64,000 nucleotides of DNA from Streptomyces sp. 1-11 (GCF_007176755.1 NZ_BJTV01000025.1:1-64000); one strand, 5' to 3'. Shown: positions 16,581-25,381, counted from the stretch's first letter. The notes: generated by a model from the letters alone, not told the origin. Translations and numbers: made by a program.

Positions 16581-18833
16581 TCAGTGAAACCCGCGCAGCC
16601 GCAGGCTGTTGGTCACCACGAAGACCGAGGAGAAGGCCATCGCGGCGCCCGCGATCATCGGGTTGAGCAGCCCCGCGGCGGCCAGGGGCAGCGCGGCCAC
16701 GTTGTAGCCGAACGCCCAGACCAGATTGCCCTTGATGGTCGTCAGGGTGCGCCGGGAGAGCCGGATCGCGTCCGCGGCCACCCGGAGGTCGCCGCGCACC
16801 AGGGTCAGGTCGCCGGCCTCGATCGCCGCGTCCGTGCCGGTGCCCATCGCCAGCCCCAGGTCGGCGGTGGCGAGCGCGGCCGCGTCGTTGACGCCGTCGC
16901 CGACCATCGCCACGGTCCGGCCCTCGCCCTGCAGCCGCCGTACGACGTCCACCTTGTCCTCCGGGAGCACCTCGGCGATCACCTCGTCGATGCCGACTGT
17001 CCGCGCGACCGACTCGGCGACCGTCCGGTTGTCCCCGGTGAGCAGCACCGGTGTGAGCCCGAGCGCGCGCAGCTCGCGCACCGCCTCGGCGCTGGTCTCC
17101 TTGACCGCGTCGGCGACGGCGAGCACTCCGCGGGCCCGGCCGTCCCAGCCGACGGTGACGGCCGTACGCCCGTCCCGCTCGGCCGCCTCCCTGGCGCGTG
17201 CCAGCTCCCCGGGCAGCTCGTCGTACAGCCGCCCCACGGCCACCTCACGGCCCGCCACGCGCCCGCGCACGCCCCGGCCGGGGACGTTCTCGAAGGTCTC
17301 GACGGCGGGCAGGGTCCCGGCGCGTTCCTCGGCGCCCGCGGCGATCGCCCGGGCGACGGGGTGCTCGGAGGCGTGCTCCAGGGCGCCGGCGAGCCGCAGC
17401 AGCTCCTTCTCGTCCTCGCCCTCGGCGGTGTACACCTCCTGGAGGGTCATCCGGCCGGTGGTGACCGTGCCGGTCTTGTCCAGGACGACCGTGTCGACGC
17501 GGCGCGTGGACTCCAGCACCTCGGGGCCCTTGATCAGGATGCCGAGCTGGGCCCCCCGGCCGGTGCCGACCATCAGCGCGGTCGGGGTGGCCAGGCCCAG
17601 GGCGCAGGGGCAGGCGATGATCAGCACGGCGACGGCGGCGGTGAACGCGGCGACGGTGTCCCCGGTGACGCCCAGCCACACGCCGAAGGTGCCTAGCGCG
17701 ATCAGGATGACCACGGGGACGAACACGGCGGAGATCCGGTCGGCGAGCCGCTGCACCTCGGCCTTGCCGTTCTGCGCGTCCTCCACCAGCCTCGCCATCC
17801 GGGCGAGCTGGGTGTCGGCGCCGACCCGGGTGGCCTCGACGACCAGCCGGCCGCCGGCGTTGACGGTGGCGCCGGTGACCCGGTCCCCGGGTCCGACGTC
17901 GACCGGCACCGACTCCCCGGTCAGCATGGAGGCGTCCACCGCGGAGACGCCCTCGGCGACCGTGCCGTCGGTGGCGATCTTCTCCCCGGGCCGTACGACG
18001 AACCGGTCGCCGACGGCCAGGGAGGCCACCGGGACCCGTACCTCGCGCCCTTCGCGCAGCACCGCCACGTCCTTGGCGCCCAGCTCGAGCAGCGCCTTCA
18101 GCGCGGCCCCGGCGCGCCGCTTGGAACGGGCCTCCAGGTAGCGGCCTAGCAGGATCAGCGCCACGACTCCGGAGGCGACCTCGAGGTAGATGGTGGAGGC
18201 GCCGTCCATCCGCGAGACGGTGAACCGGAACTCGTCGTGCATGCCGGGCATGCCCGCGTCGCCGAAGAACAGGGCCCACAGCGACCAGCCGAAGGCGGCC
18301 AGGGTGCCGACCGAGACGAGCGTGTCCATCGTCGCCGCGCCGTGCCGGAGGTTGGTCCAGGCGGCCCGGTGGAAGGGCGCTCCGCCCCACACCACGACCG
18401 GCGCCGCGAGGGTGAGCGAGAGCCACTGCCAGTTGTCGAACTGCAGGGCGGGGATCATGGCGAGCAGGACCACCGGGGCGGCGAGCAGCGCGGAGACGAG
18501 CAGCCGGTGCCGCAGCGCGCCGAGTTCCGGGTCCCGTCCGGCGGTCGCGGCCGCCTCCTCGGGCCCCGGTCCGGGCTCCGGCGGCGGGGGTTCCTCGGCG
18601 GTGTAGCCGGTCTTCACCACGGTGGCGATCAGGTCGGCGACCTGCACGCCCTCGGGGTAGCTGACCTTGGCCTTCTCGGTCGCGAAGTTGACGGTGGCGC
18701 TCACGCCGTCCATGCGGTTGAGCTTCTTCTCCACCCGGGCGGCGCAGGACGCGCAGGTCATCCCGCCGATGAGCAGCTCGACCTCGGAGCTGTCGCCTAT
18801 CGCGCTCGCCGGTTTGGCGGTGGTGCTGGTCAT
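16581..18833 (-). CDS. copA: Copper-exporting P1B-type ATPase
   Basis: A 750-residue P-type ATPase exporting Cu(I). An N-terminal HMA domain has the metal site MTCASC (Cys27, Cys30). The transmembrane CPC motif lies in IIACPCALGLATPTA at about 407-412, the phosphorylated Asp in DKTGTVT at about 452, and the hinge in MVGDGVNDAAAL. The C-terminal membrane pair ends in NSLRLRGF. Length and motif order are typical. It lies 85 bp downstream of copZ in the same direction, with a hairpin between them, under the CsoR-type operator upstream of copZ. Confidence 0.95.
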   Translation of the reverse strand: MTSTTAKPASAIGDSSEVELLIGGMTCASCAARVEKKLNRMDGVSATVNFATEKAKVSYPEGVQVADLIATVVKTGYTAEEPPPPEPGPGPEEAAATAGRDPELGALRHRLLVSALLAAPVVLLAMIPALQFDNWQWLSLTLAAPVVVWGGAPFHRAAWTNLRHGAATMDTLVSVGTLAAFGWSLWALFFGDAGMPGMHDEFRFTVSRMDGASTIYLEVASGVVALILLGRYLEARSKRRAGAALKALLELGAKDVAVLREGREVRVPVASLAVGDRFVVRPGEKIATDGTVAEGVSAVDASMLTGESVPVDVGPGDRVTGATVNAGGRLVVEATRVGADTQLARMARLVEDAQNGKAEVQRLADRISAVFVPVVILIALGTFGVWLGVTGDTVAAFTAAVAVLIIACPCALGLATPTALMVGTGRGAQLGILIKGPEVLESTRRVDTVVLDKTGTVTTGRMTLQEVYTAEGEDEKELLRLAGALEHASEHPVARAIAAGAEERAGTLPAVETFENVPGRGVRGRVAGREVAVGRLYDELPGELARAREAAERDGRTAVTVGWDGRARGVLAVADAVKETSAEAVRELRALGLTPVLLTGDNRTVAESVARTVGIDEVIAEVLPEDKVDVVRRLQGEGRTVAMVGDGVNDAAALATADLGLAMGTGTDAAIEAGDLTLVRGDLRVAADAIRLSRRTLTTIKGNLVWAFGYNVAALPLAAAGLLNPMIAGAAMAFSSVFVVTNSLRLRGFH

Positions 18834-18852
18834 GTCCGGACTCCAGACATCG

Positions 18853-18899
18853 GACCGGGCCGTACGGATCCAGTATCAGCTGGTCGGAACGGCCCGGTC
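18853..18899 (-). promoter_or_regulatory. Intercistronic hairpin between copZ and copA
   Basis: An 11-bp perfect inverted repeat, GACCGGGCCGT and its complement (18853-18863, 18889-18899), fills the gap between copZ and copA. It could partly terminate or protect the short copZ message so that chaperone exceeds ATPase. No U-tract is seen. Confidence 0.5.
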
Positions 18900-18918
18900 G
18901 GGGAAGGGAGGGTCTTTC

Positions 18919-19158
18919 TCAGGCCTGGCCGGCGAGTTCGAAGCCCGCCTCGTCCACGGCGGCGCGCACGGCCTCGTCGTCGAGCGGGGCCGCGGAGACG
19001 ACGGTCACCTCGCCGGTGGACGCGACGGCCTTCACCGAGCTGACGCCCGGGATCCGGGAGATCTCGCCGGAGACGGATCCCTCGCAGTGTCCGCAGCTCA
19101 TGCCGGTCACCTTGTAGACGGTGGTGACGGAGCCCGAAGTGTCGGTCTGGGCGGTCAT
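18919..19158 (-). CDS. copZ: Copper chaperone, heavy-metal-associated domain protein
   Basis: A 79-residue single HMA-domain protein with the Cu(I)-binding motif GMSCGHC (Cys22, Cys25) and the usual ferredoxin-like pattern (VTGMSCGHCEGSVSGEI, GVSSVKAVASTGEVTV). It would carry copper in the cytoplasm to the HMA domain of the neighbouring CopA. It lies upstream of copA and directly downstream of a CsoR-type palindrome, so copper induction is expected. Confidence 0.93.
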   Translation of the reverse strand: MTAQTDTSGSVTTVYKVTGMSCGHCEGSVSGEISRIPGVSSVKAVASTGEVTVVSAAPLDDEAVRAAVDEAGFELAGQA

Positions 19159-19226
19159 GTCGTTACTCCTCGTCGAAGCAGGTGGGGCCAGTGGGGCCCG
19201 CGGGGGGCTCCCACACTCACCACACT

Positions 19227-19243
19227 ATACCCCTAGGGGGTAT
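19227..19243. promoter_or_regulatory. CsoR-type copper operator upstream of copZ
   Basis: ATACCCCTAGGGGGTAT has perfect 7-bp arms ATACCCC/GGGGTAT, the pattern of actinobacterial CsoR operators (TAC...GTA flanking C/G runs). It is about 70 bp upstream of the copZ start. The prsW stop codon lies inside it. Confidence 0.85.
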
Positions 19244-20180
19244 TCCTCCAAGCATCTCCGGGCGCCAGCGACCGGACCCACGCGACGCCCAGCGCCGCCA
19301 CGAGTACCAGGCCTCCCGTCGAGAGCAACGCGAAGAGGTGCTCCTGTCCGGCGCCGGTGCGCGGCAGGTACGGCTGTCCGAACGGCCCCGGCACGGCCTC
19401 CGTGCCGTACGCCCGGGCCACCAGACGTCCGGCCACGCCGCGCGTGGCGTCCCACGCAGCGTGCAGCACACAGACACCGAGCCAGGTACCCACCACCGGC
19501 GCGGCGAGGCGGAAGCGCCCGTTCGGGCGGCGGTGGGAGAGCAGCGCGGCGCCCGCGATCGCCGTCCACAGACCGTGCCCGGCCGGGGTGAGCAGTGCGC
19601 GCGGGAACTCCGTCTCCAGCACCACGCGCAGATCGGCGGCGTCGGAGAGGAGCAGGGCGTCGAAGGCGTAGGCGCAGCTCTCCACCGCCGCGAAACCGAG
19701 GCCGACGGCGGCGCCGAGCACCAGACCGGCCCGCGGCCCGCGGACGCCCGGCTGCCGGCGCAGCGCGAACACCAGCGCGCCGAGCTTCGCCGCCTCCTCG
19801 GCCAGGGCGGCGCCGGTGGAGCGCCCCAGGGAGGGGTGGAGCAGGTGCGACTGCGTCAGCAGTGCGCCGGGCACCCCGAGCACGCCGCCGGCCAGGAAGC
19901 AGCCGAGGACCGCGCTGACGCCCAGATCCCGGCCGTGCCGCTCGTAGGCCCACAGCACGAAGGCGACGGGCAGCAGGAAGCCGCCGAGCAGGACCAGCGC
20001 GGGCAGCGGCACGGTGCCGCGCGTCGTGTACGCCGTCACCGCGGTCAGCGCCCACAGGGCGAGGCCGCCCCTCAGGCAGCGCCGCCACAGGCCCGCGCCG
20101 ATGCGGGGGAACGGGGGCGGCGGCTGCCCGGGGCCGGGGATGCGGGCCCGGGGCGCGCCGGGCGGCGGGGAGTGGGTCAC
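19233..20180 (-). CDS. PrsW-family intramembrane metalloprotease
   Basis: A 315-residue polytopic membrane protein of the PrsW family. The expected metal-site motifs are present in order: EEAAK (about residue 128), a Glu in VGLGFAAVESCAYAF, HGLWTAIAG and HAAWDA. The N-terminus is a Pro-rich cytoplasmic tail (GPGQPPPPFPRIGAG). PrsW proteases cleave membrane-bound anti-sigma factors in some firmicutes; the actinobacterial substrates are generally unknown. Its stop codon is embedded in the CsoR-type operator that drives copZ. Confidence 0.88.
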   Translation of the reverse strand: MTHSPPPGAPRARIPGPGQPPPPFPRIGAGLWRRCLRGGLALWALTAVTAYTTRGTVPLPALVLLGGFLLPVAFVLWAYERHGRDLGVSAVLGCFLAGGVLGVPGALLTQSHLLHPSLGRSTGAALAEEAAKLGALVFALRRQPGVRGPRAGLVLGAAVGLGFAAVESCAYAFDALLLSDAADLRVVLETEFPRALLTPAGHGLWTAIAGAALLSHRRPNGRFRLAAPVVGTWLGVCVLHAAWDATRGVAGRLVARAYGTEAVPGPFGQPYLPRTGAGQEHLFALLSTGGLVLVAALGVAWVRSLAPGDAWRNTP

Positions 20181-20267
20181 GTGGGTCCCCCTCGGACTGC
20201 TGCGGGGCGGTCTCTCCGCACCCTAAGCAGGTGCGCCCGCTGTCGCAGTCCGGGTGACCCTGTGGGG

Positions 20268-20906
20268 TCAGGCGCGGCCGAGCCGGTCGCCCACCAGGGG
20301 GTCGAGGTAGCGGACGAGCACGTTCTTGATCTCCTGGACGTAGGCCGCGCGCTCGGCTCCCTCGTGGGCTAGGACCAGTTCCAGGCCGGCCTTGTAGATG
20401 CCGAGACAGACGTGTGCCGTGCGCGTGAGGTCGGCCGGCGGGGCCTGCGGCAGCAGCGAGGCGAGCAGGCCCTCGACGCGGCCGATCAGGGTCGCGTGCA
20501 ACTGGTCGTGCGCCTCCGTGATGCCGCCGGGCAGGTCGGGGCCGTGCATCAGGGCGAAGAACACCGGGTGCTCGGTGTTGAAGGCCATGAAACGGTCGAC
20601 GGCCGAGCCGATGGCCTCCTCCAGCGGGGTGGCGGGATCGACGGGGGCGAGCGCCTCGCCGTAGGTCTCGCGCATCTCGTGCATCAGCCGGTCGCCCAGC
20701 TCGATCGCGATCGCTTCCTTGTTCGGGAAGAACTGGTAGAGCGTGCCCGGCGAGACGCCCGCCTCGCGGGCGATGGCGTTGGTGCTGGCGGCGGTGTAGC
20801 CGGTGGTGCAGAAGACCTGGGCGGCGGCCTGGAGGAGCTGGGCGATGCGGCGCTCGCCGCGCGCCTGGCGGCGGCGCGGCTGCTCGTTCCCCGCGGTTTC
20901 GGACAC
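20268..20906 (-). CDS. TetR/AcrR-family regulator of the adjacent MMPL exporter
   Basis: A 212-residue TetR protein. The HTH is ASTNAIAREAGVSPGTLYQF at about residues 39-58 and the C-terminal domain is helical. It is divergent from an MMPL transporter, with palindromes in the 161-bp gap. This arrangement suggests it represses the exporter and itself and responds to the exported compound. The N-terminus is Arg-rich (PRRRQARGERR), a common DNA-contacting arm in actinobacterial TetRs. Confidence 0.93.
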   Translation of the reverse strand: MSETAGNEQPRRRQARGERRIAQLLQAAAQVFCTTGYTAASTNAIAREAGVSPGTLYQFFPNKEAIAIELGDRLMHEMRETYGEALAPVDPATPLEEAIGSAVDRFMAFNTEHPVFFALMHGPDLPGGITEAHDQLHATLIGRVEGLLASLLPQAPPADLTRTAHVCLGIYKAGLELVLAHEGAERAAYVQEIKNVLVRYLDPLVGDRLGRA

Positions 20907-20943
20907 GCGTTATCCCCAGCCCTTCGGGAGGCGATTGACAAAC

Positions 20944-20989
20944 GCGAGCGGTCGCTCGCATTCTTGTGGAACGCGAGCGATCTCTCGTG
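20944..20989. promoter_or_regulatory. TetR operator pair in the tetR-MMPL gap
   Basis: GCGAGCGGTCGCTCGC at 20944-20959 is a palindrome with 7-bp arms. A diverged copy, GCGAGCGATCTCTCGT, follows at 20974-20989, exactly 30 bp downstream. Both lie in the divergent promoter region and probably bind the neighbouring TetR protein. Confidence 0.75.
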
Positions 20990-21067
20990 TTTGCCAGTTT
21001 ATGGCAATGACCGACCCATGCCGCCTGCCTGCACGGACATGGGTCACGGTGAAGGGGACACCGCACG

Positions 21068-23299
21068 ATGACCGAAGTCAACAAGCCGCCGCGCGCCGGT
21101 GACGAGCCTCCCCGGGCCGGCGGCTGGACCGGTTTCGTCACCGCCCGCCCGCGCCTGTCGCTGCTGGTGGCCCTGGTGCTGACCGCGCTCGCCGTGCTGG
21201 CCGGCGGCGGGGTCGCGGACCATCTGGGCAGCGGCGGCTGGGAGGACCCGGCCGCCGAGTCGACGTACGCGACGAAGGCGCTGGAGCGCGAGTTCCCCGA
21301 CTCCCAGCCCAACCTGCTGCTCCTGGTCGACGCGGGCCGTGCCTCCGTCGACGACCCGGCGGTCGCCGCGGCGGCCCGCGGCCTGGCCGAGCGGCTGGCC
21401 GGGGAGCGGGGCGTGACCGGCGTCGGCTCCTACTGGCAGGCCGGTCCCGCGGCGGCCCCCGGCCTGCGCGCCGAGGACGGGCACGAGGCGCTGATCGCCG
21501 CCCGCATCACCGGCGACGAGAACGCGATGGGCCGCACCCTCGACCGCATCGCGCCCCACTACCGGGGCACGCACGGCCCGGTGCGGGTGAAGGTCGGCGG
21601 CATCGTCGCCGTCCGGCACGAGATGCAGACCATCATCAAGGAGGACCTGACCCGGGCCGAGATGATCGCCCTGCCGATCACGCTGGTGCTGCTGGTGATG
21701 GTCTTCGGCAGCGCCGTCGCGGCCCTGCTGCCGCTGGGCATCGGCATCGTGGCGATCCTCGGCACCAACGCGGTGCTGCGCGGCCTGACCTCCTTCACCG
21801 ACGTGTCGGTCTTCGCGCTCAACCTCACCACGGCCCTCGGCCTAGGCCTCGCCATCGACTACGCCCTGTTCATCGTCCGCCGCTACCGGGAGGAGCTCTC
21901 CGGCGGCGCCGATCCCCTGACCGCGGTCGGCACGACACTGCGCACCGCCGGCCGAACGGTGCTCTTCTCCGCCCTGACCGTCGCGGTGTCCCTGGCCGCC
22001 ATGATGCTCTTCCCGCAGTACTTCCTGCGGTCCTTCGCCTACGCCGGCATCGCCGTGGTCCTGCTGGCCGCCGCTGCCGCCCTGATCCTGCTCCCGGCGG
22101 CCCTGGTCCTGCTCGGTCACCGGGTCAACTCCCTCGACCTGAGGCGCCTGTTCCGCCGCGGCCGGACAAGCGCGGACTCCGGCGCCGAGGCCGCGGGCGA
22201 CACCGGCTGGGCGCGCACCGCCACGCTCGTGATGCGCCGTGCCCCGCTCTTCGCGATCGGCACCAGCGCCCTCCTCGTCGTCCTCGGACTGCCCTTCCTG
22301 GGGGTGCGGTTCGGCACCGCCGACGACCGCCAGCTGCCCTCGGGCGCCGAGTCGCACGTGGTGCAGCAGCATCTCCGCGACGGCTTCCCGGGCACTCCCG
22401 GCGGCGGCCTGGAGGTCCTCGCCGAGGGCCGGGCCACCCAGGCCCAGTACGCCGCCTACAAGCGGCGGGTCGCCGCCCTGCCCGAAGTCGTCGGTGTCGA
22501 CGGCCCGCTGGTCAAGGGCGACACCGCCTACTTCACCGTGCAGCCGAGGGGAGAGGCCGTCGACACCGGGGCCCAGCGCCTGGTCGGCGACCTGCGCTCG
22601 CTCAAGACCCCCTTCACCACCAAGGTGACCGGCACGGCCGCCGTCCTGGTCGACTCCAAGCACGCGATAGGCGAACGCCTGCCCTGGGCGGGCGCGTTCA
22701 TCGCGGTCGTCACCCTGCTGCTGGTCTTCCTGCTCACCGGGAGCGTGCTGATACCCCTTCAGGCCGTGGTGCTCAACGCCCTCAGTCTGACGGCGATGTT
22801 CGGCGCGGTGGTCTGGGTCTTCCAGGACGGCCATCTGTCCGGCGCGCTCGGCTTCACCAGCCCCGGCTCCATCGAGACCACCCTGCCCGTCCTGATGTTC
22901 TGCGTGGCCTTCGGACTCTCCATGGACTACGGCGTGTTCCTGCTGTCCCGCATCAAGGAGGAGTACGACCGCACCGGCGACCACGACGAGGCGGTCCGCC
23001 ACGGGCTGCAGCGCACCGGCGGTCTCATCACCGCGGCGGCGGTCATCCTCGCGGTGGTGATGGTCGCCATCGGCACCTCCCGGGTGACCAACACCAAGAT
23101 GCTGGGCCTCGGCATCGCGCTCGCGGTCCTGATGGACGCGATGGTCGTCCGCAGCCTCCTGGTCCCGGCGATCATGCGGCTCACCGGCCGCGCCACCTGG
23201 TGGGCCCCTGCCCCGCTGCGCCGCTTCCACCGGCGGTTCGGGCTCAGCGAGGGCGAGGCGCCCGCGCCCGCGCCCGAGAAGGAGACGGCGGGGGTCTGA
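21068..23299 (+). CDS. MMPL-family RND-type exporter
   Basis: A 743-residue MMPL protein with two homologous halves, each a transmembrane helix, an extracellular domain and a block of about five helices. Membrane signatures include LGLAIDYALFIVRRYREEL in the first half and the matching FGLSMDYGVFLLSRIKEEY in the second. Asp in the two DY pairs is the likely proton relay. Such proteins export lipids, siderophores or antibiotics by proton motive force. It is divergent from a TetR regulator, supporting a drug- or lipid-efflux role. The substrate is unknown. Confidence 0.93.
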   Translation: MTEVNKPPRAGDEPPRAGGWTGFVTARPRLSLLVALVLTALAVLAGGGVADHLGSGGWEDPAAESTYATKALEREFPDSQPNLLLLVDAGRASVDDPAVAAAARGLAERLAGERGVTGVGSYWQAGPAAAPGLRAEDGHEALIAARITGDENAMGRTLDRIAPHYRGTHGPVRVKVGGIVAVRHEMQTIIKEDLTRAEMIALPITLVLLVMVFGSAVAALLPLGIGIVAILGTNAVLRGLTSFTDVSVFALNLTTALGLGLAIDYALFIVRRYREELSGGADPLTAVGTTLRTAGRTVLFSALTVAVSLAAMMLFPQYFLRSFAYAGIAVVLLAAAAALILLPAALVLLGHRVNSLDLRRLFRRGRTSADSGAEAAGDTGWARTATLVMRRAPLFAIGTSALLVVLGLPFLGVRFGTADDRQLPSGAESHVVQQHLRDGFPGTPGGGLEVLAEGRATQAQYAAYKRRVAALPEVVGVDGPLVKGDTAYFTVQPRGEAVDTGAQRLVGDLRSLKTPFTTKVTGTAAVLVDSKHAIGERLPWAGAFIAVVTLLLVFLLTGSVLIPLQAVVLNALSLTAMFGAVVWVFQDGHLSGALGFTSPGSIETTLPVLMFCVAFGLSMDYGVFLLSRIKEEYDRTGDHDEAVRHGLQRTGGLITAAAVILAVVMVAIGTSRVTNTKMLGLGIALAVLMDAMVVRSLLVPAIMRLTGRATWWAPAPLRRFHRRFGLSEGEAPAPAPEKETAGV

Positions 23300-23348
23300 G
23301 CGGACGGCGGGGTGTGGGGAGGGGGCCCCGCGTGCGAAGGTGGGCCGC

Positions 23349-24392
23349 ATGAGAGCGGTGGTGTTCGAGAAGTTCGGGGAGCCGGCCGAGGTGCGGGAGG
23401 TGCCGGACCCGGAGCCGGCCGGGCACGGGGTCGTGGTGCGGGTGGAGGCGACGGGCCTGTGCCGCAGCGACTGGCACGGCTGGATGGGCCACGACCCGGA
23501 CATCACCCTGCCGCACGTCCCCGGGCACGAACTCGCCGGAGTCGTCGAGGCGGTGGGCGCCCGGGTGACGGGCTGGCGTCCCGGGGACCGGGTCACCGTG
23601 CCCTTCGTCTGCGCCTGCGGGAGCTGCCCGTCCTGCGCGGCCGGCGACCAGCAGGTGTGCGAGCGCCAGACCCAGCCCGGCTTCCACCACTGGGGCTCCT
23701 TCGCCCAGTACGTGGCCCTCGACCACGCCGATGTGAATCTGGTCGCGGTCCCCGACTCGATGGACTGCGGCACCGCCGCCGCCCTCGGCTGCCGCTTCGC
23801 CACCGCCTTCCGCGCGGTGGTGCGCCAGGGCCGGGTGGCGGCGGGGGAGTGGGTGGCGGTGCACGGCTGCGGCGGGGTCGGGCTGTCGGCGGTGATGATC
23901 GCGGCCGCGGCCGGCGCCCGGGTGATCGCGGTGGACGTCTCGCCCGGGGCGCTGGAGCTGGCCCGGACGTTCGGCGCGGCCGGGACGGTGGACGCCGCCG
24001 CCGTGCCGGACACTGCGGCGGCCGTGCGGGAGCTGACCGGCGGCGGCGCCCATCTCTCCCTGGACGCCCTCGGCTCGCCCGTGACCTGCGCCGCCTCCGT
24101 CGGCTCCCTGCGCCGTCGCGGCCGGCACGTCCAGGTGGGCCTGCTGCCCTCGGCCGACGGCACCACCCCCGTCCCGCTGGCCCGCGCCATCGCCCTGGAA
24201 CTGGAGATCCTGGGCAGCCACGGCATGGCCGCCCACGCCTATCCCGGCATGCTGGAGCTGGTCGGCTCCGGGGCGCTGCGCCCCGACCTGCTGGTGACGC
24301 GGACCATCGCGCTGGACGAGGTTCCGGCCGCCCTCGCCGCCATGGGGACGGTGCCGGGGGCGGGCGTGACCGTCATCGAGCCGTGGCGTTGA
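23349..24392 (+). CDS. Zinc-dependent alcohol dehydrogenase
   Basis: A 347-residue medium-chain dehydrogenase. Catalytic zinc ligands are Cys in GLCRSDWHG and the His-Glu of PGHEL; the structural zinc has four Cys in CACGSCPSCAAGDQQVC. The NAD(P) fold has VHGCGGVGLSAVMIA. The ATG at 23349 is preferred because GAAGG precedes it; an in-frame GTG lies three codons upstream. Its 3' end overlaps the convergent GNAT gene by 20 bp. The substrate is unknown. Confidence 0.9.
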   Translation: MRAVVFEKFGEPAEVREVPDPEPAGHGVVVRVEATGLCRSDWHGWMGHDPDITLPHVPGHELAGVVEAVGARVTGWRPGDRVTVPFVCACGSCPSCAAGDQQVCERQTQPGFHHWGSFAQYVALDHADVNLVAVPDSMDCGTAAALGCRFATAFRAVVRQGRVAAGEWVAVHGCGGVGLSAVMIAAAAGARVIAVDVSPGALELARTFGAAGTVDAAAVPDTAAAVRELTGGGAHLSLDALGSPVTCAASVGSLRRRGRHVQVGLLPSADGTTPVPLARAIALELEILGSHGMAAHAYPGMLELVGSGALRPDLLVTRTIALDEVPAALAAMGTVPGAGVTVIEPWR

Positions 24393-24936
24393 GCGCGGCC
24401 CACTCACGGTCCAGGACCGCCATGATCACCTCGTCGGCCCACTCGTCCTCGCGCCGCTGCACCTCCCGCCGCACCCCCTCGACCACGAAGCCCGCCTTCT
24501 CGTAGACGCGCAGGGCGCGGTGGTTGTGGGCCCAGGCCGCCAGCTCGATGCGGTGCAGGCCGAGGGCCTCGAAGCCGTGGGCGACGATCAGCCGGGTCGC
24601 CTCGGTGCCGATGCCGCGGCCGCGGCCCCGGGGGCCGATGAGCGTGCGGAAGACGCAGCTCCGGGCGGCCGCGTCGTACTCGAACAGCACGACCTCGCCC
24701 AGGACCTCACCGGTCGCCGGATCGGTGACGGCCAGGTCGAGGCGGTCGGGGGCGGTGGCCCGGGAGCCGTACCAGGTGCGCAGCCGCTCCGGGGTCAGCT
24801 CGGTGGACGGCTCGAAGGTGAAGCGGACGACCTCGGGGTCGGCGACGATCTCCCCCATGACACCGGCGTCGGCCTCGGTGAACGGCCTCAGAACGGTCCT
24901 GTGGCCGGTCAGGACGGGTTTGACGGAGAAACTCAT
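24373..24936 (-). CDS. GNAT-family N-acetyltransferase (RimJ/RimL-like)
   Basis: A 187-residue GNAT acetyltransferase of the RimJ/RimL type. It begins MSFSVKPVLTGHRTVLRPF, and the acetyl-CoA motif is IGPRGRGRGIGTEATRLIV with the typical HRIELAAWAHNHRALRVYEKAGF. It could acetylate a ribosomal-protein N-terminus or a small molecule. The ATG at 24936 gives the family N-terminus; open frame further upstream is a shadow of the next gene. No clear ribosome-binding site is seen, and a 10-bp hairpin lies just before the start. Confidence 0.9.
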   Translation of the reverse strand: MSFSVKPVLTGHRTVLRPFTEADAGVMGEIVADPEVVRFTFEPSTELTPERLRTWYGSRATAPDRLDLAVTDPATGEVLGEVVLFEYDAAARSCVFRTLIGPRGRGRGIGTEATRLIVAHGFEALGLHRIELAAWAHNHRALRVYEKAGFVVEGVRREVQRREDEWADEVIMAVLDREWAALNATAR

Positions 24937-24944
24937 GGGGCGAC

Positions 24945-24971
24945 TGTGCCCCACTTGGCTGGTGGGGCACA
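24945..24971 (-). promoter_or_regulatory. Hairpin between the HTH gene and the GNAT gene
   Basis: A perfect 10-bp stem TGTGCCCCAC/GTGGGGCACA with a 7-nt loop lies between the HTH stop (24987) and the GNAT ATG (24936). It may end the HTH transcript. Being only 8 nt from the ATG, it could also limit ribosome access if the two genes share a message. Confidence 0.5.
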
Positions 24972-24986
24972 GGTGATTTTCCCTGC

Positions 24987-25187
24987 TCAGTCCGTTCTTC
25001 GGCCCCGGTTGCGCGGCCGGGCGGCCACCCAGGCGCGGACGGTGTCGGCGTACCAGTAGGGCTTGCCGGCCTCCACCTGGTCCGGCGGCGGCAGCAGGCC
25101 GTGCTTGCGGTAGGACCGCACGGTGTCCGGCTGCACCCTGATGTGCGCCGCGATCTCCTTGTAGGACCAGAGCCTTCGGTCGGTCAT
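24987..25187 (-). CDS. Small helix-turn-helix protein (MerR/BldC-like)
   Basis: A 66-residue protein made almost wholly of a MerR/excisionase-type HTH (WSYKEIAAHIRVQPDTVRSYRKHGLLPPP) plus a wing (YWYADTVRAWVAARP) and a basic tail. BldC-type developmental regulators and phage-type AlpA proteins share this build. The ATG at 25187 has GGAGG at 8 bases. The upstream gap of about 230 bp to the IolE-like gene holds phased TGTGAC repeats. Its targets are unknown. Confidence 0.82.
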   Translation of the reverse strand: MTDRRLWSYKEIAAHIRVQPDTVRSYRKHGLLPPPDQVEAGKPYWYADTVRAWVAARPRNRGRRTD

Positions 25188-25323
25188 GCGTCGTACCTCC
25201 CCGCGCGCGCCGCGGCGCGGCCGGGGACGGCCTTCGGGGGAGCCGGGCGCTGCGCTGGTGATCAACAAGCCTGTGCCCGGTGAACGACGCCGGGGTGCGA
25301 CGGGCAAGCGGCTGTCGGCCGGA

Positions 25324-25381
25324 TGTGACCGAGAACCCGCGTAGGCGCGACATCTGTGACAGGAAGGAGGAGTTTGTGACA
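25324..25381. repeat. Phased TGTGAC direct repeats
   Basis: TGTGACC at 25324-25330 and TGTGACA at 25355-25361 and 25375-25381 are in the same orientation, 31 and 20 bp apart, about three and two helical turns. They sit between the IolE-like stop and the HTH gene, 137-194 bp upstream of the latter. Same-face binding by a regulator is possible. Confidence 0.35.
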
